From positions 15,965 through 79,964 of the forward strand of contig JAVBKX010000018.1 of the NCBI GenBank assembly GCA_031553835.1: DNA of 64,000 nt, in the 5' to 3' direction. Below, piece after piece: positions 54,668 to 63,161 of this stretch; positions within the stretch are counted from its first letter, which is position 1; each line of letters begins with the position of its first letter. The DNA is from JAVBKX01 sp031553835 (GTDB lineage: Bacteria > Bacteroidota > Bacteroidia > Bacteroidales > Azobacteroidaceae). A program made the position numbers and the translations under genes. Under the pieces are notes generated by a model. That model did no database searches. It was given only the letters and a program-made list of their open reading frames with translations, and was not told the DNA's origin.

Positions 54668-55786
54668 TTATAGAACACCTTTAGTACTGGGTAATTCATA
54701 GTGAAAAATATCTCGTTTGACAGCCATTTTGAGGGCACGGGCGAACGCCTTGAAAATGCCTTCAATTTTGTGATGTTCATTTTGTCCTTCCGCTTTGATG
54801 TTGAGATTCATTTTGGCAGCATCGCTAATGGATTTGAAAAAATGCATAAACATTTCGGTGGGCATATCTCCGACTTTTTCACGATGAAATTCTGCATTCC
54901 AAACTAACCAGGGGCGTCCTCCGAAATCCAATGCGACAGTGCAAAGAGATTCATCCATAGGCAGGCAGAATCCATATCGCTCGATCCCCCGTTTGTTGCC
55001 CAGCGCTTGCAATAAGGCTTCCCCAAAAGCAATTCCGGTATCTTCAATTGTATGATGTTCATCCACTTGCAGATCGCCTTTCACTCGAATGGTCAGATTC
55101 ATTCCCGAATGTTTTCCAATTTGTTCTAACATGTGGTCAAAAAAATGAAGTCCAGTGTCAATATCGCAAGTCCCGTTTCCATCTAAATCAATGTCGATGT
55201 GAATATCGGTTTCCTTTGTTTTCCGCTGAATGACAGACTTTCTTTCACCGGCAAAAAGTTGTTCGGCAATTTGATCCCAGTCGGTGGTGATCAGGAAACA
55301 AGTATTACGAAGGTCTTCGCGTTGGTTCAGCAATTTTTCATCATTCAGTAAAATGGCTTTACAACCTAAGTTTTTTGCCAATTCCACATCCGTCAACCGG
55401 TCTCCGATGACGAATGAATTAGCCAGATCATATTTTGTTGTAAAATACTGAGTTAACATCCCCGTACCCGGTTTTCGTGTAGGAGCATTTTCCTCAGGGA
55501 AAGTGCGATCTATATGAATCTCATCAAATGTGATCCCTTCATTTTCAAATGCTTGTATGATTTTGTTTTGAGCCGGCCAAAAAGTTTCTTCGGGAAATGA
55601 GGATGTTCCCAAACCGTCCTGATTAGTAACCATTACCAATTCAAAATCCAGATTTTGACGGATAAAGTATAAATTCCGGAATACTTTAGGATAGAATTCC
55701 AATTTTTCCAAACTATCTAATTGATAATCAACAGGAGGTTCAATAACTAAAGTACCATCCCGGTCTATAAAAAGAACTTTTTTCAT
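54668..55786 (-). CDS. hisB: Bifunctional histidinol-phosphatase/imidazoleglycerol-phosphate dehydratase
   Basis: A 372-residue bifunctional enzyme for steps 6 and 8 of histidine synthesis. The N-terminal HAD phosphatase (about 1-165) has FIDRDGTLV with the nucleophile and acid Asp, MVTNQDGLGT, and FVIGDRLTDVELAKNLGC. The C-terminal dehydratase (about 185-372) has HFFDHMLEQIGKHSG, DEHHTIEDTGIAFGEAL and QNEHHKIEGIFKAFARAL, the metal-binding histidine clusters. It begins 1 bp after the toxin stop, so its ribosome-binding region lies within mazF. Confidence 0.97.
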   Translation of the reverse strand: MKKVLFIDRDGTLVIEPPVDYQLDSLEKLEFYPKVFRNLYFIRQNLDFELVMVTNQDGLGTSSFPEETFWPAQNKIIQAFENEGITFDEIHIDRTFPEENAPTRKPGTGMLTQYFTTKYDLANSFVIGDRLTDVELAKNLGCKAILLNDEKLLNQREDLRNTCFLITTDWDQIAEQLFAGERKSVIQRKTKETDIHIDIDLDGNGTCDIDTGLHFFDHMLEQIGKHSGMNLTIRVKGDLQVDEHHTIEDTGIAFGEALLQALGNKRGIERYGFCLPMDESLCTVALDFGGRPWLVWNAEFHREKVGDMPTEMFMHFFKSISDAAKMNLNIKAEGQNEHHKIEGIFKAFARALKMAVKRDIFHYELPSTKGVL

Positions 55787-55787
55787 A

Positions 55788-56105
55788 TTAATCGACTAAC
55801 ATCGCTTTGAGAATATTTTTTATTTCTTCAATGGTTAGAGAATTTAATCTTCCTATATATTTTTGAGCCCTGGCTTTATCAATAGTCCTGATTTGATCTA
55901 AAGCGATACTGGCTTTCTTTTTTGCAAATATACAATTGATTCTGAAAGGATAAGATTTAATTGTGGTCGTCAAGGGTGCAATGATGACTGTATTTAAATG
56001 CAAATTCATTTCATCGGGACTGATAATTGCACAAGGTCTGGTTTTATTTACTTCACTTCCGGTCGTTGGGTTTAAGTCTATCCAATAAACGTCATATTGT
56101 TTCAT
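55788..56105 (-). CDS. mazF: MazF/PemK-type endoribonuclease toxin
   Basis: A 105-residue toxin. The ATG at 56105 fits the family start (MKQYDVYWIDLNPTTGSEV); a further ATG at 56117 would overlap the antitoxin. Motifs: GSEVNKTRPCAIISPDEMN, the strand TVIIAPLTTT and the C-terminal ALDQIRTIDKAR with the conserved Gln/Arg. These proteins cleave mRNA at short motifs and are neutralised by the preceding antitoxin. It lies between hisC and hisB, with 1 bp to hisB, so loss of this operon segment would also affect histidine synthesis. Confidence 0.92.
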   Translation of the reverse strand: MKQYDVYWIDLNPTTGSEVNKTRPCAIISPDEMNLHLNTVIIAPLTTTIKSYPFRINCIFAKKKASIALDQIRTIDKARAQKYIGRLNSLTIEEIKNILKAMLVD

Positions 56106-56107
56106 AG

Positions 56108-56359
56108 TTACTTCCATTCATCGAGATTTTCATCTTCAAAAATATCGGGTATTATTAATTGGTCGCCTTGTTCTTTATGCAAATTTTGAGCAGCTAAGTC
56201 CCATCCTTCTCTTGAATTTGGTTTTGTCAGCATAATCTCCGATTTGTTGACTAAGCGCAAATCAAGTTTTTTTCCAACCTGCAGGGATGCCTCTTTTACT
56301 ATGGAATTTGGTATGATAACCCCAACAGAACTTCCTATTTTTACAACTCGTGCTTGCAT
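56108..56359 (-). CDS. mazE: MazE-type AbrB-fold antitoxin
   Basis: An 83-residue antitoxin. The N-terminal swapped-hairpin AbrB fold reads ARVVKIGSSVGVIIPNSIVKEASLQVGKKLDL, and the acidic C-terminal tail (IIPDIFEDENLDEWK) is the part that would wrap the toxin. Its stop lies 2 bp before the preferred toxin start. Upstream is its own promoter with an 11-bp-period direct repeat, probably its autoregulatory site. Confidence 0.92.
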   Translation of the reverse strand: MQARVVKIGSSVGVIIPNSIVKEASLQVGKKLDLRLVNKSEIMLTKPNSREGWDLAAQNLHKEQGDQLIIPDIFEDENLDEWK

Positions 56360-56427
56360 AACTGACAGTTTTTTTGAATCCTTAGCAAAGGTAATTATTA
56401 TAATGTTATTATAATAGTCTGTCAGTT
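56360..56427 (-). promoter_or_regulatory. mazEF internal promoter and probable operator
   Basis: On the minus strand TACCTTTG (56386-56393) is a perfect -7 box. Just upstream two copies of ATTATAATAA (plus-strand 56395-56404 and 56406-56415) repeat with 11-bp period. The region is bracketed by a 9-bp inverted repeat, AACTGACAG (56360-56368) and CTGTCAGTT (56419-56427), which touches the mazE start on one side and the hisC stop on the other. Confidence 0.7.
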
Positions 56428-57488
56428 TATTTTAACATTTTCAATGTTGCTATTAGTTCCTGATTTTCCTCATTAGTACCCACTGTAATTCGTAAACAAT
56501 TACGACAAAGCGAGATAGAGTGTCTGTTCCGAACGATAACTCCATGATTGACTAAATATTGATAAGTAGCATTGGCGTCTTTCATTTTTACCAACAAAAA
56601 ATTGGCATCAGAAGGGTACACTTTTTCTACAAAAGGTAATGTTTCCAATTCTTTAGCCAAACGACCCCTTTCTTTTAATAAAATATCTATCCATTCTCGA
56701 ATTTGCCCTTGTTGTTCCAATAATTGAAAAGCATATTCCTGAGTCAGTTGGTTGACATTATACGGATATTTTACTTTATTGAATAATTTGATGATTTCTT
56801 CGGAAGCAAAGGCCATACCTAACCGCACTCCTGCGCTTCCCCAAGCTTTAGAAAATGTTTGCAATACAATTAAATTAGGATATTGATCCAGATTTTTCAA
56901 AAAAGAAGTTTGATTGGAAAAATCGATATAGGCTTCGTCAACGACAACTATTCCCGGAAATTGTTCGATTGTTTCAATCATTTCAGTCCGGTTTAACGAG
57001 TTTCCCGAAGGATTATTAGGGGAACATAAAAATATGACTTTAGTATTATTATCGGCTTTTTGGAGTACATCCCGGGCTTTGAAATCGTAATTTTCATCCA
57101 ATAATACTTCGCGAATTTCAACATTGTTAGTATTGGCCGCCACTTTGTACATACCGTAAGTCGGGTCTAATGTGATCATATTATCGATTCCCGGTTCACA
57201 GAATGTGCGCATAATAATATCGATGGCTTCGTCGCTTCCGGCACCTCCCAACAAAATTTTTTCTTTTGCAATTCCTTTGAAACTGCTGATTTTGCCTTTC
57301 AGTTTCCACTGTAAAGGATCGGGATAGCGGTTGTAAGGGCTATTATAAGGATTTTCGTTTGCATCTAAAAACACGGAAGCCTCTCCCTTAAATTCATCCC
57401 GTGCGGAAGAATATGGTTTGAGGTTCCAGACATTTTTTCTGACAAGTTGTTGTAAGTTCATTGGTGTATTAGTTTTATTTGCTTTCAT
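56427..57488 (-). CDS. hisC: Histidinol-phosphate aminotransferase
   Basis: A 353-residue PLP enzyme for step 7 of histidine synthesis. It has DANENPYNSPYNRYPDP near the start, SDEAIDIIMRTF, LCSPNNPSGN, VVDEAYIDF and the PLP lysine in TFSKAWGSAGVRLGMA. The ATG at 57461 (MNLQQLVRKNVWNL) is an alternative start. It begins 3 bp after hisD. Its stop codon lies at one arm of the inverted repeat that flanks the mazEF promoter. Confidence 0.97.
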   Translation of the reverse strand: MKANKTNTPMNLQQLVRKNVWNLKPYSSARDEFKGEASVFLDANENPYNSPYNRYPDPLQWKLKGKISSFKGIAKEKILLGGAGSDEAIDIIMRTFCEPGIDNMITLDPTYGMYKVAANTNNVEIREVLLDENYDFKARDVLQKADNNTKVIFLCSPNNPSGNSLNRTEMIETIEQFPGIVVVDEAYIDFSNQTSFLKNLDQYPNLIVLQTFSKAWGSAGVRLGMAFASEEIIKLFNKVKYPYNVNQLTQEYAFQLLEQQGQIREWIDILLKERGRLAKELETLPFVEKVYPSDANFLLVKMKDANATYQYLVNHGVIVRNRHSISLCRNCLRITVGTNEENQELIATLKMLK

Positions 57489-57491
57489 CCT

Positions 57492-58769
57492 TTATTTTTT
57501 CATTCTCAACGTCACAGCATTCTTATGTGCATCCAATTGTTCATTTTCTGCCATAATTTCAATCGTTTTTCCTATATTTTGAATTCCTTCTTTCGAAATT
57601 TCCTGAAACGTAATTTTCTTGACAAAACTATCCAGATTAACACCGCTATATGCCTTGGCATAACCATTGGTTGGTAAAGTATGGTTAGTTCCGGATGCAT
57701 AATCTCCAGCACTTTCCGGAGTGTAATTCCCCAAAAAAACAGATCCGGCATTGGTTATTTTTTCAGCCAATTCGGCATAGTTTTCGGTAGAAATAATCAA
57801 ATGTTCCGGAGCGTACTCATTCGTTAGTTCGATGATTTCCTGTTGGTCGTGCAATAAAATTATTTTGCTGTGATGTAATGCTTGAGCAGCCAATTCTTTT
57901 CGGGGAAGTTGATTTAATTGGTTGTCAATTTCAACCAACACGGCGTCGATAAGCGATTCGCTTGTGGTAACTAATATGGATTGACTATCGATACCATGCT
58001 CTGCCTGAGAAAGCAAATCGGATGCTACAAACGCAGGAATAGCACCAGAATCGGCTATGACTTCCACTTCCGAGGGGCCGGCCGGCATGTCGATAGCCAC
58101 TTCTTTTAACCCGACCAACTGTTTTGCAGCCGTCACATATTGGTTGCCGGGACCAAAAATTTTATAGACTTGCGGAACTGTTTTGGTGCCGTATGCCATG
58201 GCGCCAATCGCTTGTACTCCTCCAATTTTGAAGACCTGATCAACACCCGATATTTTTGCTGCATATAAAATGGCCGGATGAATTTTTCCGGTTTTATCCG
58301 GCGGCGAACAAAGGACGATTTCTTTGCATCCGGCTATACGGGCGGGTACTGCCAGCATCAATACGGTAGAAAATAAAGGGGCGGTGCCTCCCGGAACATA
58401 GAGGCCGACTTTTTCAATGCCTACTGATTTTTGCCAGCAAACGACACCGGCGGTTGTTTCAATTTTTTTCGAAACCAAACGCTGGGATGAGTGGAATAAT
58501 TCGATGTTTTGTTTGGCTGTAAGGATGGCGCGTTTTAATTGTTCGGATACGCGCACCTCTGCTTCCTGAAATTCAGCCGGCGAAACTGCTAAAGCATCCA
58601 ACGCAACCTGGTCGAATTTTTCTTCATATTTGAAAATGGCTTGATCTCCTTGTTCCTTTATTTCAGACAAGATACTACGAACTATATCAAACAAATTGCT
58701 ATTGTCAATTGCCGGACGTTGTAATAATTCAGCCCATTTGCTCTTATTGGGATATTTAACTATTTGCAT
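57492..58769 (-). CDS. hisD: Histidinol dehydrogenase
   Basis: About 425 residues from the ATG at 58769 (MQIVKYPNKSKWAELL); an upstream ATG at 58793 reads from a repeat and is less likely. The enzyme oxidises histidinol to histidine, the last two steps. Motifs: GLYVPGGTAPLFSTVLMLAVPA, FGPGNQYVTAAK, DMPAGPSEV, LLSQAEHG (zinc ligands) and YAPEHL. It lies between hisG and hisC in the usual Bacteroidota order. Confidence 0.97.
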   Translation of the reverse strand: MQIVKYPNKSKWAELLQRPAIDNSNLFDIVRSILSEIKEQGDQAIFKYEEKFDQVALDALAVSPAEFQEAEVRVSEQLKRAILTAKQNIELFHSSQRLVSKKIETTAGVVCWQKSVGIEKVGLYVPGGTAPLFSTVLMLAVPARIAGCKEIVLCSPPDKTGKIHPAILYAAKISGVDQVFKIGGVQAIGAMAYGTKTVPQVYKIFGPGNQYVTAAKQLVGLKEVAIDMPAGPSEVEVIADSGAIPAFVASDLLSQAEHGIDSQSILVTTSESLIDAVLVEIDNQLNQLPRKELAAQALHHSKIILLHDQQEIIELTNEYAPEHLIISTENYAELAEKITNAGSVFLGNYTPESAGDYASGTNHTLPTNGYAKAYSGVNLDSFVKKITFQEISKEGIQNIGKTIEIMAENEQLDAHKNAVTLRMKK

Positions 58770-58804
58770 ATATTCTCCATTCTCCACTCTCAATTTTCCA
58801 CTAT
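58770..58804. repeat. Short dispersed repeat between hisG and hisD
   Basis: Contains TTCTCCATTCTCCACTCTCA followed by ATTTTCCA, the same words as one arm of the hairpin at 43980-44037. It forms most of the gap between hisG and the preferred hisD start. Confidence 0.65.
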
Positions 58805-59656
58805 TTACAGTATCATTTTTTCAATGGGAATGACAAGTATTCCTTCGGCTCCGAGCGCTTTTAATTTTCCAATAATTTCCCAAAATCTTTTTTCGTCGAT
58901 TACGGAATGCACAGAGCTCCATCCTTCCTGGGCTAAGGGTAAAACTGTCGGACTTTTCATGCCCGGCAGGACATTGAAAATTTCAGTCAATTTATTATTG
59001 GGCGCATTCAACAGGATGTATTTTTTATCTTCGGCAGTTTTGACGGCATCGATTCTGAAGATTAATTCTTGCAGTATTGCTTTCTTATCCGTTGTCAATT
59101 TCGGATTGGCAATCAATAATGCTTCAGATTGCATCACTACTTCCACTTCTTTCAGGTGGTTGCTTACTAAGGTACTACCCGAGCTGACAATGTCAAAAAT
59201 CGCGTCAGCCAATCCGATGCCCGGAGCAATTTCAACAGAACCGGTAATGACATGAATTTCAGCCTTGATGGCGTTTTTATTTAAAAAATTCTTTAGGATC
59301 CCGGGATAAGAAGTGGCGATTTTTTTGCCGGCAAACCAGCTGAGATTGTGATATTCTTCTTCTTTTGGGATGGCTAACGACAGCCGGCATTTGCTAAATC
59401 CCAAATGTTTGATGATTTCCGCGGCTTCTTGTTTTTCCTCGTATTCATTTTCGCCTACAATGCCGACATCGGCGATACCAGTGGCAACGGATTGAGGGAT
59501 ATCATCATCACGAAGGAAGAGTAATTCTACCGGAAAGGTTTTGGAAGGAATCAATAGGCTGCGTTTTCCGGCTGATAACTTAATTCCGGCTTCATTCAGC
59601 AAAGCCATAGTTTCCTCAAACAAACGGCCTTTGGCCTGCACTGCGATTCTTAACAT
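58805..59656 (-). CDS. hisG: ATP phosphoribosyltransferase (long form)
   Basis: A 283-residue enzyme that starts histidine synthesis by joining ATP and PRPP. It has RIAVQAKGRLFEETMALL at the start, DVGIVGENEYEE, IATSYPGILKNFL, and the PRPP loop in TGSVEIAPGIGLADAIFDIVSSGSTL. The C-terminal about 75 residues form the ACT-like regulatory domain of the long form, so histidine feedback inhibition is expected and HisZ is not needed. First gene of the his operon. Confidence 0.97.
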   Translation of the reverse strand: MLRIAVQAKGRLFEETMALLNEAGIKLSAGKRSLLIPSKTFPVELLFLRDDDIPQSVATGIADVGIVGENEYEEKQEAAEIIKHLGFSKCRLSLAIPKEEEYHNLSWFAGKKIATSYPGILKNFLNKNAIKAEIHVITGSVEIAPGIGLADAIFDIVSSGSTLVSNHLKEVEVVMQSEALLIANPKLTTDKKAILQELIFRIDAVKTAEDKKYILLNAPNNKLTEIFNVLPGMKSPTVLPLAQEGWSSVHSVIDEKRFWEIIGKLKALGAEGILVIPIEKMIL

Positions 59657-59683
59657 GTCTTAATTAATTATTAGAACAAGATA

Positions 59684-59709
59684 AAAACAAAAAGTATGAA
59701 AATACTTTT
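59684..59709 (-). terminator. Hairpin with T run before hisG
   Basis: On the minus strand AAAAGTAT-TTTC-ATACTTTT, followed by a T-rich tract. It lies after the glycosyltransferase stop and also after the candidate hisG -7 box (59730-59737), so it could end the former or sit in the hisG leader. Confidence 0.6.
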
Positions 59710-59729
59710 CTGGTCTATTTTGCAAAATG

Positions 59730-59737
59730 CAAAGGTA
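59730..59737 (-). promoter_or_regulatory. Candidate -7 box for the his operon
   Basis: TACCTTTG on the minus strand, an exact TAnnTTTG match, about 73 bp before hisG. No good -33 element is visible. Confidence 0.5.
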
Positions 59738-59750
59738 ATTGATTTTTCAT

Positions 59751-60932
59751 TTACTTTTTTAATAGAGTAGCGTATATTTTTTTTGTTTGTGTAATGAAAT
59801 TGGTCGGATTTGTAATATTTTGAATATGTTTGGAAATCTGTTGCGAATTAAAAGACAGGCTGTTTTTTGCCATTTTCAACATCCCTTCGGCCAACATTTC
59901 CGGATTATCAACTTCAACACGATATCCGGCTTCAGGAATCAATACTTCTTCAGGCACTACTTCGGTCGCAACTACCGGTAGGCCGGTAGATAGCGCTTCC
60001 AATACTGCAATGGATTGAGATTCAGCCCGGCTGGCCAGTACAAAAGCATCCGCCTTCCAAAGTTCTTCGCGTATTTTTTCGGGAGATAAAAAACCACAAA
60101 AGTGAATCTGATTTTTATATTGGATCGTATTTAAAAGTTTTTGAAACGCAGCGTGTTGGAATCCGTTTCCTGCAATTCTCAAGTGAATGGATGGATTTTG
60201 TTTCGATGCGATATCAAAAGCTTTTAGTAAAATATCGTAAGCTTTAGCTTCATTGTTACTATTGGCTGTAAAAAAGCAGAATTGTTCTGAAGAATTTTTT
60301 CTGTTATTTATGTGGAAAAAAGATGTGTCTGTTAAATTAGATAATACCAAAATTGGAACTGATTCTAATGACAATTCTTTTATTCGTTTAATCAATTGTT
60401 GGGATACAGGCAGTATGTAATTTGCATTAGAGTATGCTTTGATAAGAAATTCCAAATGCCATTCCTTAAAATATTTTTTTGAGTAAGCGGATTTTAATCC
60501 AAATCGTCCGTTATGTTCTGTAATAACATACGGAATCCCATATTTTTGTTTAATTAAATATGCTGCATATCCGGCCCACATGCAAGAATGAACATGGATA
60601 ATATCAGGCATCCCTTTTTGTTGGGTATAATATTCAAAAGCTTTCATGGTTGCAGCAATCCATTTTTTCATATTCGGTTTGTCTGAAAAGGGGATTCTGT
60701 AGATAAATTTTCGGAGGACAGTTAGATTGTCTTCTTCCGAGAAAAAATATTTTTTAGAATGTTTGAATGCGCTGAATTTGTATAGTCTCCAGGGTAAAAA
60801 ATTGACGGCAAGAATATCTATGTTGATTCCATTCCTTTTCAAAAGCATCGCCTGGTCTCGGCAAAATTCACCTCCTAACGGTAAGTAGAAAGAAGGCAAT
60901 TGCAATACTTTATAATCTAATTGTTCGCTCAT
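59751..60932 (-). CDS. GT4-type glycosyltransferase
   Basis: A 393-residue cytosolic or membrane-associated glycosyltransferase of GT-B fold. The N-terminal half holds LPSFYLPLGGEFCRDQAMLL and DIIHVHSCMWAGYAAYLIK. The C-terminal half has the nucleotide-sugar site: DAFVLASRAESQSIAVLEALSTGLPVVAT (the E-x7-E motif). It probably adds a sugar to a lipid-linked surface glycan; donor and acceptor are unknown. Its start overlaps the flippase gene by 23 bp, so they are translated together. Confidence 0.9.
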   Translation of the reverse strand: MSEQLDYKVLQLPSFYLPLGGEFCRDQAMLLKRNGINIDILAVNFLPWRLYKFSAFKHSKKYFFSEEDNLTVLRKFIYRIPFSDKPNMKKWIAATMKAFEYYTQQKGMPDIIHVHSCMWAGYAAYLIKQKYGIPYVITEHNGRFGLKSAYSKKYFKEWHLEFLIKAYSNANYILPVSQQLIKRIKELSLESVPILVLSNLTDTSFFHINNRKNSSEQFCFFTANSNNEAKAYDILLKAFDIASKQNPSIHLRIAGNGFQHAAFQKLLNTIQYKNQIHFCGFLSPEKIREELWKADAFVLASRAESQSIAVLEALSTGLPVVATEVVPEEVLIPEAGYRVEVDNPEMLAEGMLKMAKNSLSFNSQQISKHIQNITNPTNFITQTKKIYATLLKK

Positions 60933-62190
60933 ATTTTGTAAGTATGTTATAATACCATATTAGTTGTAGTGAAATAATTGTAAAGTTCACCAAACTATAA
61001 CCTCCTATCGCAATAAAGAAATTTTGAGTATAAATGCCGATTGAGAGCGCAATGATTCGTAATATGGCGTATAAAATTTCAATCATCAAAGCAGTTTTTT
61101 GTTTGCCGAATAATATCGGAATAAACGAAAATGTACCACCCAATACAGTCATAAACAGCCAGGGCAGAATCAGCGTTAAATACCGGGCTGTTTCACCCCA
61201 TTCTTTTCCCAATAAATAGAGAACAGTGGGGGTCGAGAAAAAATAAATTAACACAAAAGTAGGCAGAAGAACGATCACTCCTTTTTTACAAAACGAACTG
61301 AATAAGGGAAGTACAGAACTTTTTGCACGGTATTGTTCACTCATTCGTTGAAAAAAGATATTGTAGAAAGAGTTGTACAGCACAAAAATAGGACGAAACC
61401 CCATAGCCATTGCCATTCCGAAATAGCCTATGGAACTTTGTCCAAAAAAGGGAGCAAGAAGTAGTACAGGCAGATTGGAGGATATAATATTGACAAAAGA
61501 ATGGGGCATATTATATTTTGGAAACTGGTCGTATTCTTTAGCTACCCGTGCCGTTTGCGCATTATTGTTGACAAAAAGAGGCGCAAATAAAGACTGTTTG
61601 TTTTTAGTCAATACAAAAGGTAATATACTGCAAACGTATCCAATCAGACTTGACAATATCATACCCAACCGGGTGTATTTGATTCCGCCTAATATTATTT
61701 TGAACAGGCTGCTGCTAATATTTTGTACAAGAAGGTATCGGCTGGTTAGTTTAAATTGCTTGTGCCTGTTACACCAACAAACCAATGTAATACCTATCGC
61801 ATTAAACAGGATGGCCGGCGGAAGCATCCAAATTCCATTAGCCAGTTCTTTCATTTTAAACACAGAAAGAATGAATGATTTGCCGAAACAAAGTATAATA
61901 CAAATAAAAATGGAAGTAATCAATGCTATTTTAATGCATAGTTGAAAAAGAGTGGCTGCATCGCGATCGGATTGTGGTAGTTGGATTGCACTTTCGTATT
62001 TACAGGTAGATAATATACTAAAAATGCTGAAAATAGACATAAACGTATTAAAAATTCCCAATTCGGCAGGAGAGTATTGTCTTGTGATAACAGGATAGAC
62101 AACTAATGCAATCACTTGAGAAATCACATTGGCTGAGATAAGTCTGGCTGCATTTTTTCTGATTTCCGATGAAAAAACGGATTCAAACAT
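60910..62190 (-). CDS. Wzx-like polysaccharide flippase (MOP superfamily)
   Basis: A 426-residue integral membrane protein with about 12 helices, the normal length for the family. It starts with the amphipathic ISANVISQVIALVVYPVITRQYSPAELGIFNTFMSIFSIFS typical of polysaccharide-synthesis flippases. It moves a lipid-linked glycan across the inner membrane. It is first in a two-gene unit with the GT4 enzyme. No polymerase or other glycan genes adjoin, so this looks like part of a small or scattered surface-glycan locus. Confidence 0.9.
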   Translation of the reverse strand: MFESVFSSEIRKNAARLISANVISQVIALVVYPVITRQYSPAELGIFNTFMSIFSIFSILSTCKYESAIQLPQSDRDAATLFQLCIKIALITSIFICIILCFGKSFILSVFKMKELANGIWMLPPAILFNAIGITLVCWCNRHKQFKLTSRYLLVQNISSSLFKIILGGIKYTRLGMILSSLIGYVCSILPFVLTKNKQSLFAPLFVNNNAQTARVAKEYDQFPKYNMPHSFVNIISSNLPVLLLAPFFGQSSIGYFGMAMAMGFRPIFVLYNSFYNIFFQRMSEQYRAKSSVLPLFSSFCKKGVIVLLPTFVLIYFFSTPTVLYLLGKEWGETARYLTLILPWLFMTVLGGTFSFIPILFGKQKTALMIEILYAILRIIALSIGIYTQNFFIAIGGYSLVNFTIISLQLIWYYNILTKYERTIRL

Positions 62191-62211
62191 TCAAACTATT
62201 TTTGTTGGATA

Positions 62212-62241
62212 CAAAAATAATAATTTTACACCGAACACAAA
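62212..62241 (-). promoter_or_regulatory. Promoter of the flippase-glycosyltransferase unit
   Basis: On the minus strand TTTG (62238-62241), an 18-bp spacer, and TATTTTTG (62212-62219), 21 bp before the start codon. Confidence 0.75.
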
Positions 62242-62367
62242 AACATATACGCCTTTCCTTTGCATCTAAACAAAAAGCGACCATTATTGTTTTTTAAACA
62301 TAAAAAATGCTAAGCAGCTTTTTATATGAATTTAATCAATCAACAACAACATTTAATATCAAACATT

Positions 62368-63150
62368 ATGTACAAAGTTTCAAACATCTGCAAGATTGCC
62401 ATTTTAGTATTATTCTGTTATTCAACAGGATCAATGGCGCAGCAAAAAGAATTGGATATCGAAACGCTCAAACAGGCTAACAACCCGTTAGCTCCAAAAA
62501 AATCATTTAATGTACACAATTATGTGACGCCTTCGCTTTACGGAGCGGAAGATGCAACAATGAATCAATTAATGTTCCGGTATGCACAACCTGTAGGACA
62601 TGTATTCCTGCGGGCAACGATGCCTTTCGTCACGCAATCGTTACCGGCAAGCTCGCCGACAACCGGATTCGGAGACTTTAGCGTATTCGCTATTTACAAA
62701 TTTCCGAGTAAGGAAGGAGTCAGTTATGGCGTCGGTCCTTTGCTGGTAGCTCCCACAGGCAGTCATAATCTGGGACAAGGCAAATGGCAAACAGGGCTGT
62801 CTGCCATGGCGTTTTTTTCCGAAAGTCATGTGATTCAATTCGGATCCTTACTGCAATGGCAAACCTCTTTCGCCGGCGATGACGACCAGGCGGATGTAAG
62901 CCTGCTCACACCTCAGATGTTTTTCATGTGGCAGATAGGAGGAGGCACTTACTTGCGTAGCACCGGAATTTGGTTATTTGATCTCAATAATGGAAACTAC
63001 AATGTGCCCGTCGGATTAGGTATCGGAAAAGTTATTAAAGCTGATAAGGTGATATTTAACATATTTGCCGAACCGCAATATTCTGTAGCTGCACAAGGAA
63101 CTGAACAGGCTAAATTTCAGTTGTTTATCGGATTTAATACTCAGTTTTAA
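62368..63150 (+). CDS. Outer-membrane beta-barrel protein, probably porin- or transporter-like
   Basis: A protein of 260 residues from the ATG at 62368, which opens onto a signal peptide (MYKVSNICKIAILVLFCYSTGSMAQ); another ATG at 62326 would put 14 odd residues in front. The body alternates as beta strands with Gly- and aromatic-rich turns and ends in Phe (KFQLFIGFNTQF), the usual end of an outer-membrane barrel. It resembles small MetA-pathway or neuromedin-U-type barrels, but the family call is tentative. It is followed 11 bp later by the DUF1254 gene, so the two likely work together. Confidence 0.6.
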   Translation: MYKVSNICKIAILVLFCYSTGSMAQQKELDIETLKQANNPLAPKKSFNVHNYVTPSLYGAEDATMNQLMFRYAQPVGHVFLRATMPFVTQSLPASSPTTGFGDFSVFAIYKFPSKEGVSYGVGPLLVAPTGSHNLGQGKWQTGLSAMAFFSESHVIQFGSLLQWQTSFAGDDDQADVSLLTPQMFFMWQIGGGTYLRSTGIWLFDLNNGNYNVPVGLGIGKVIKADKVIFNIFAEPQYSVAAQGTEQAKFQLFIGFNTQF

Positions 63151-63161
63151 TTTACATAGAT

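Noticed and set aside
55788..56427. mazEF carried on a transposon or integron
   Set aside because: No transposase, integrase or target-site duplication was seen; only a 9-bp inverted repeat around the promoter.
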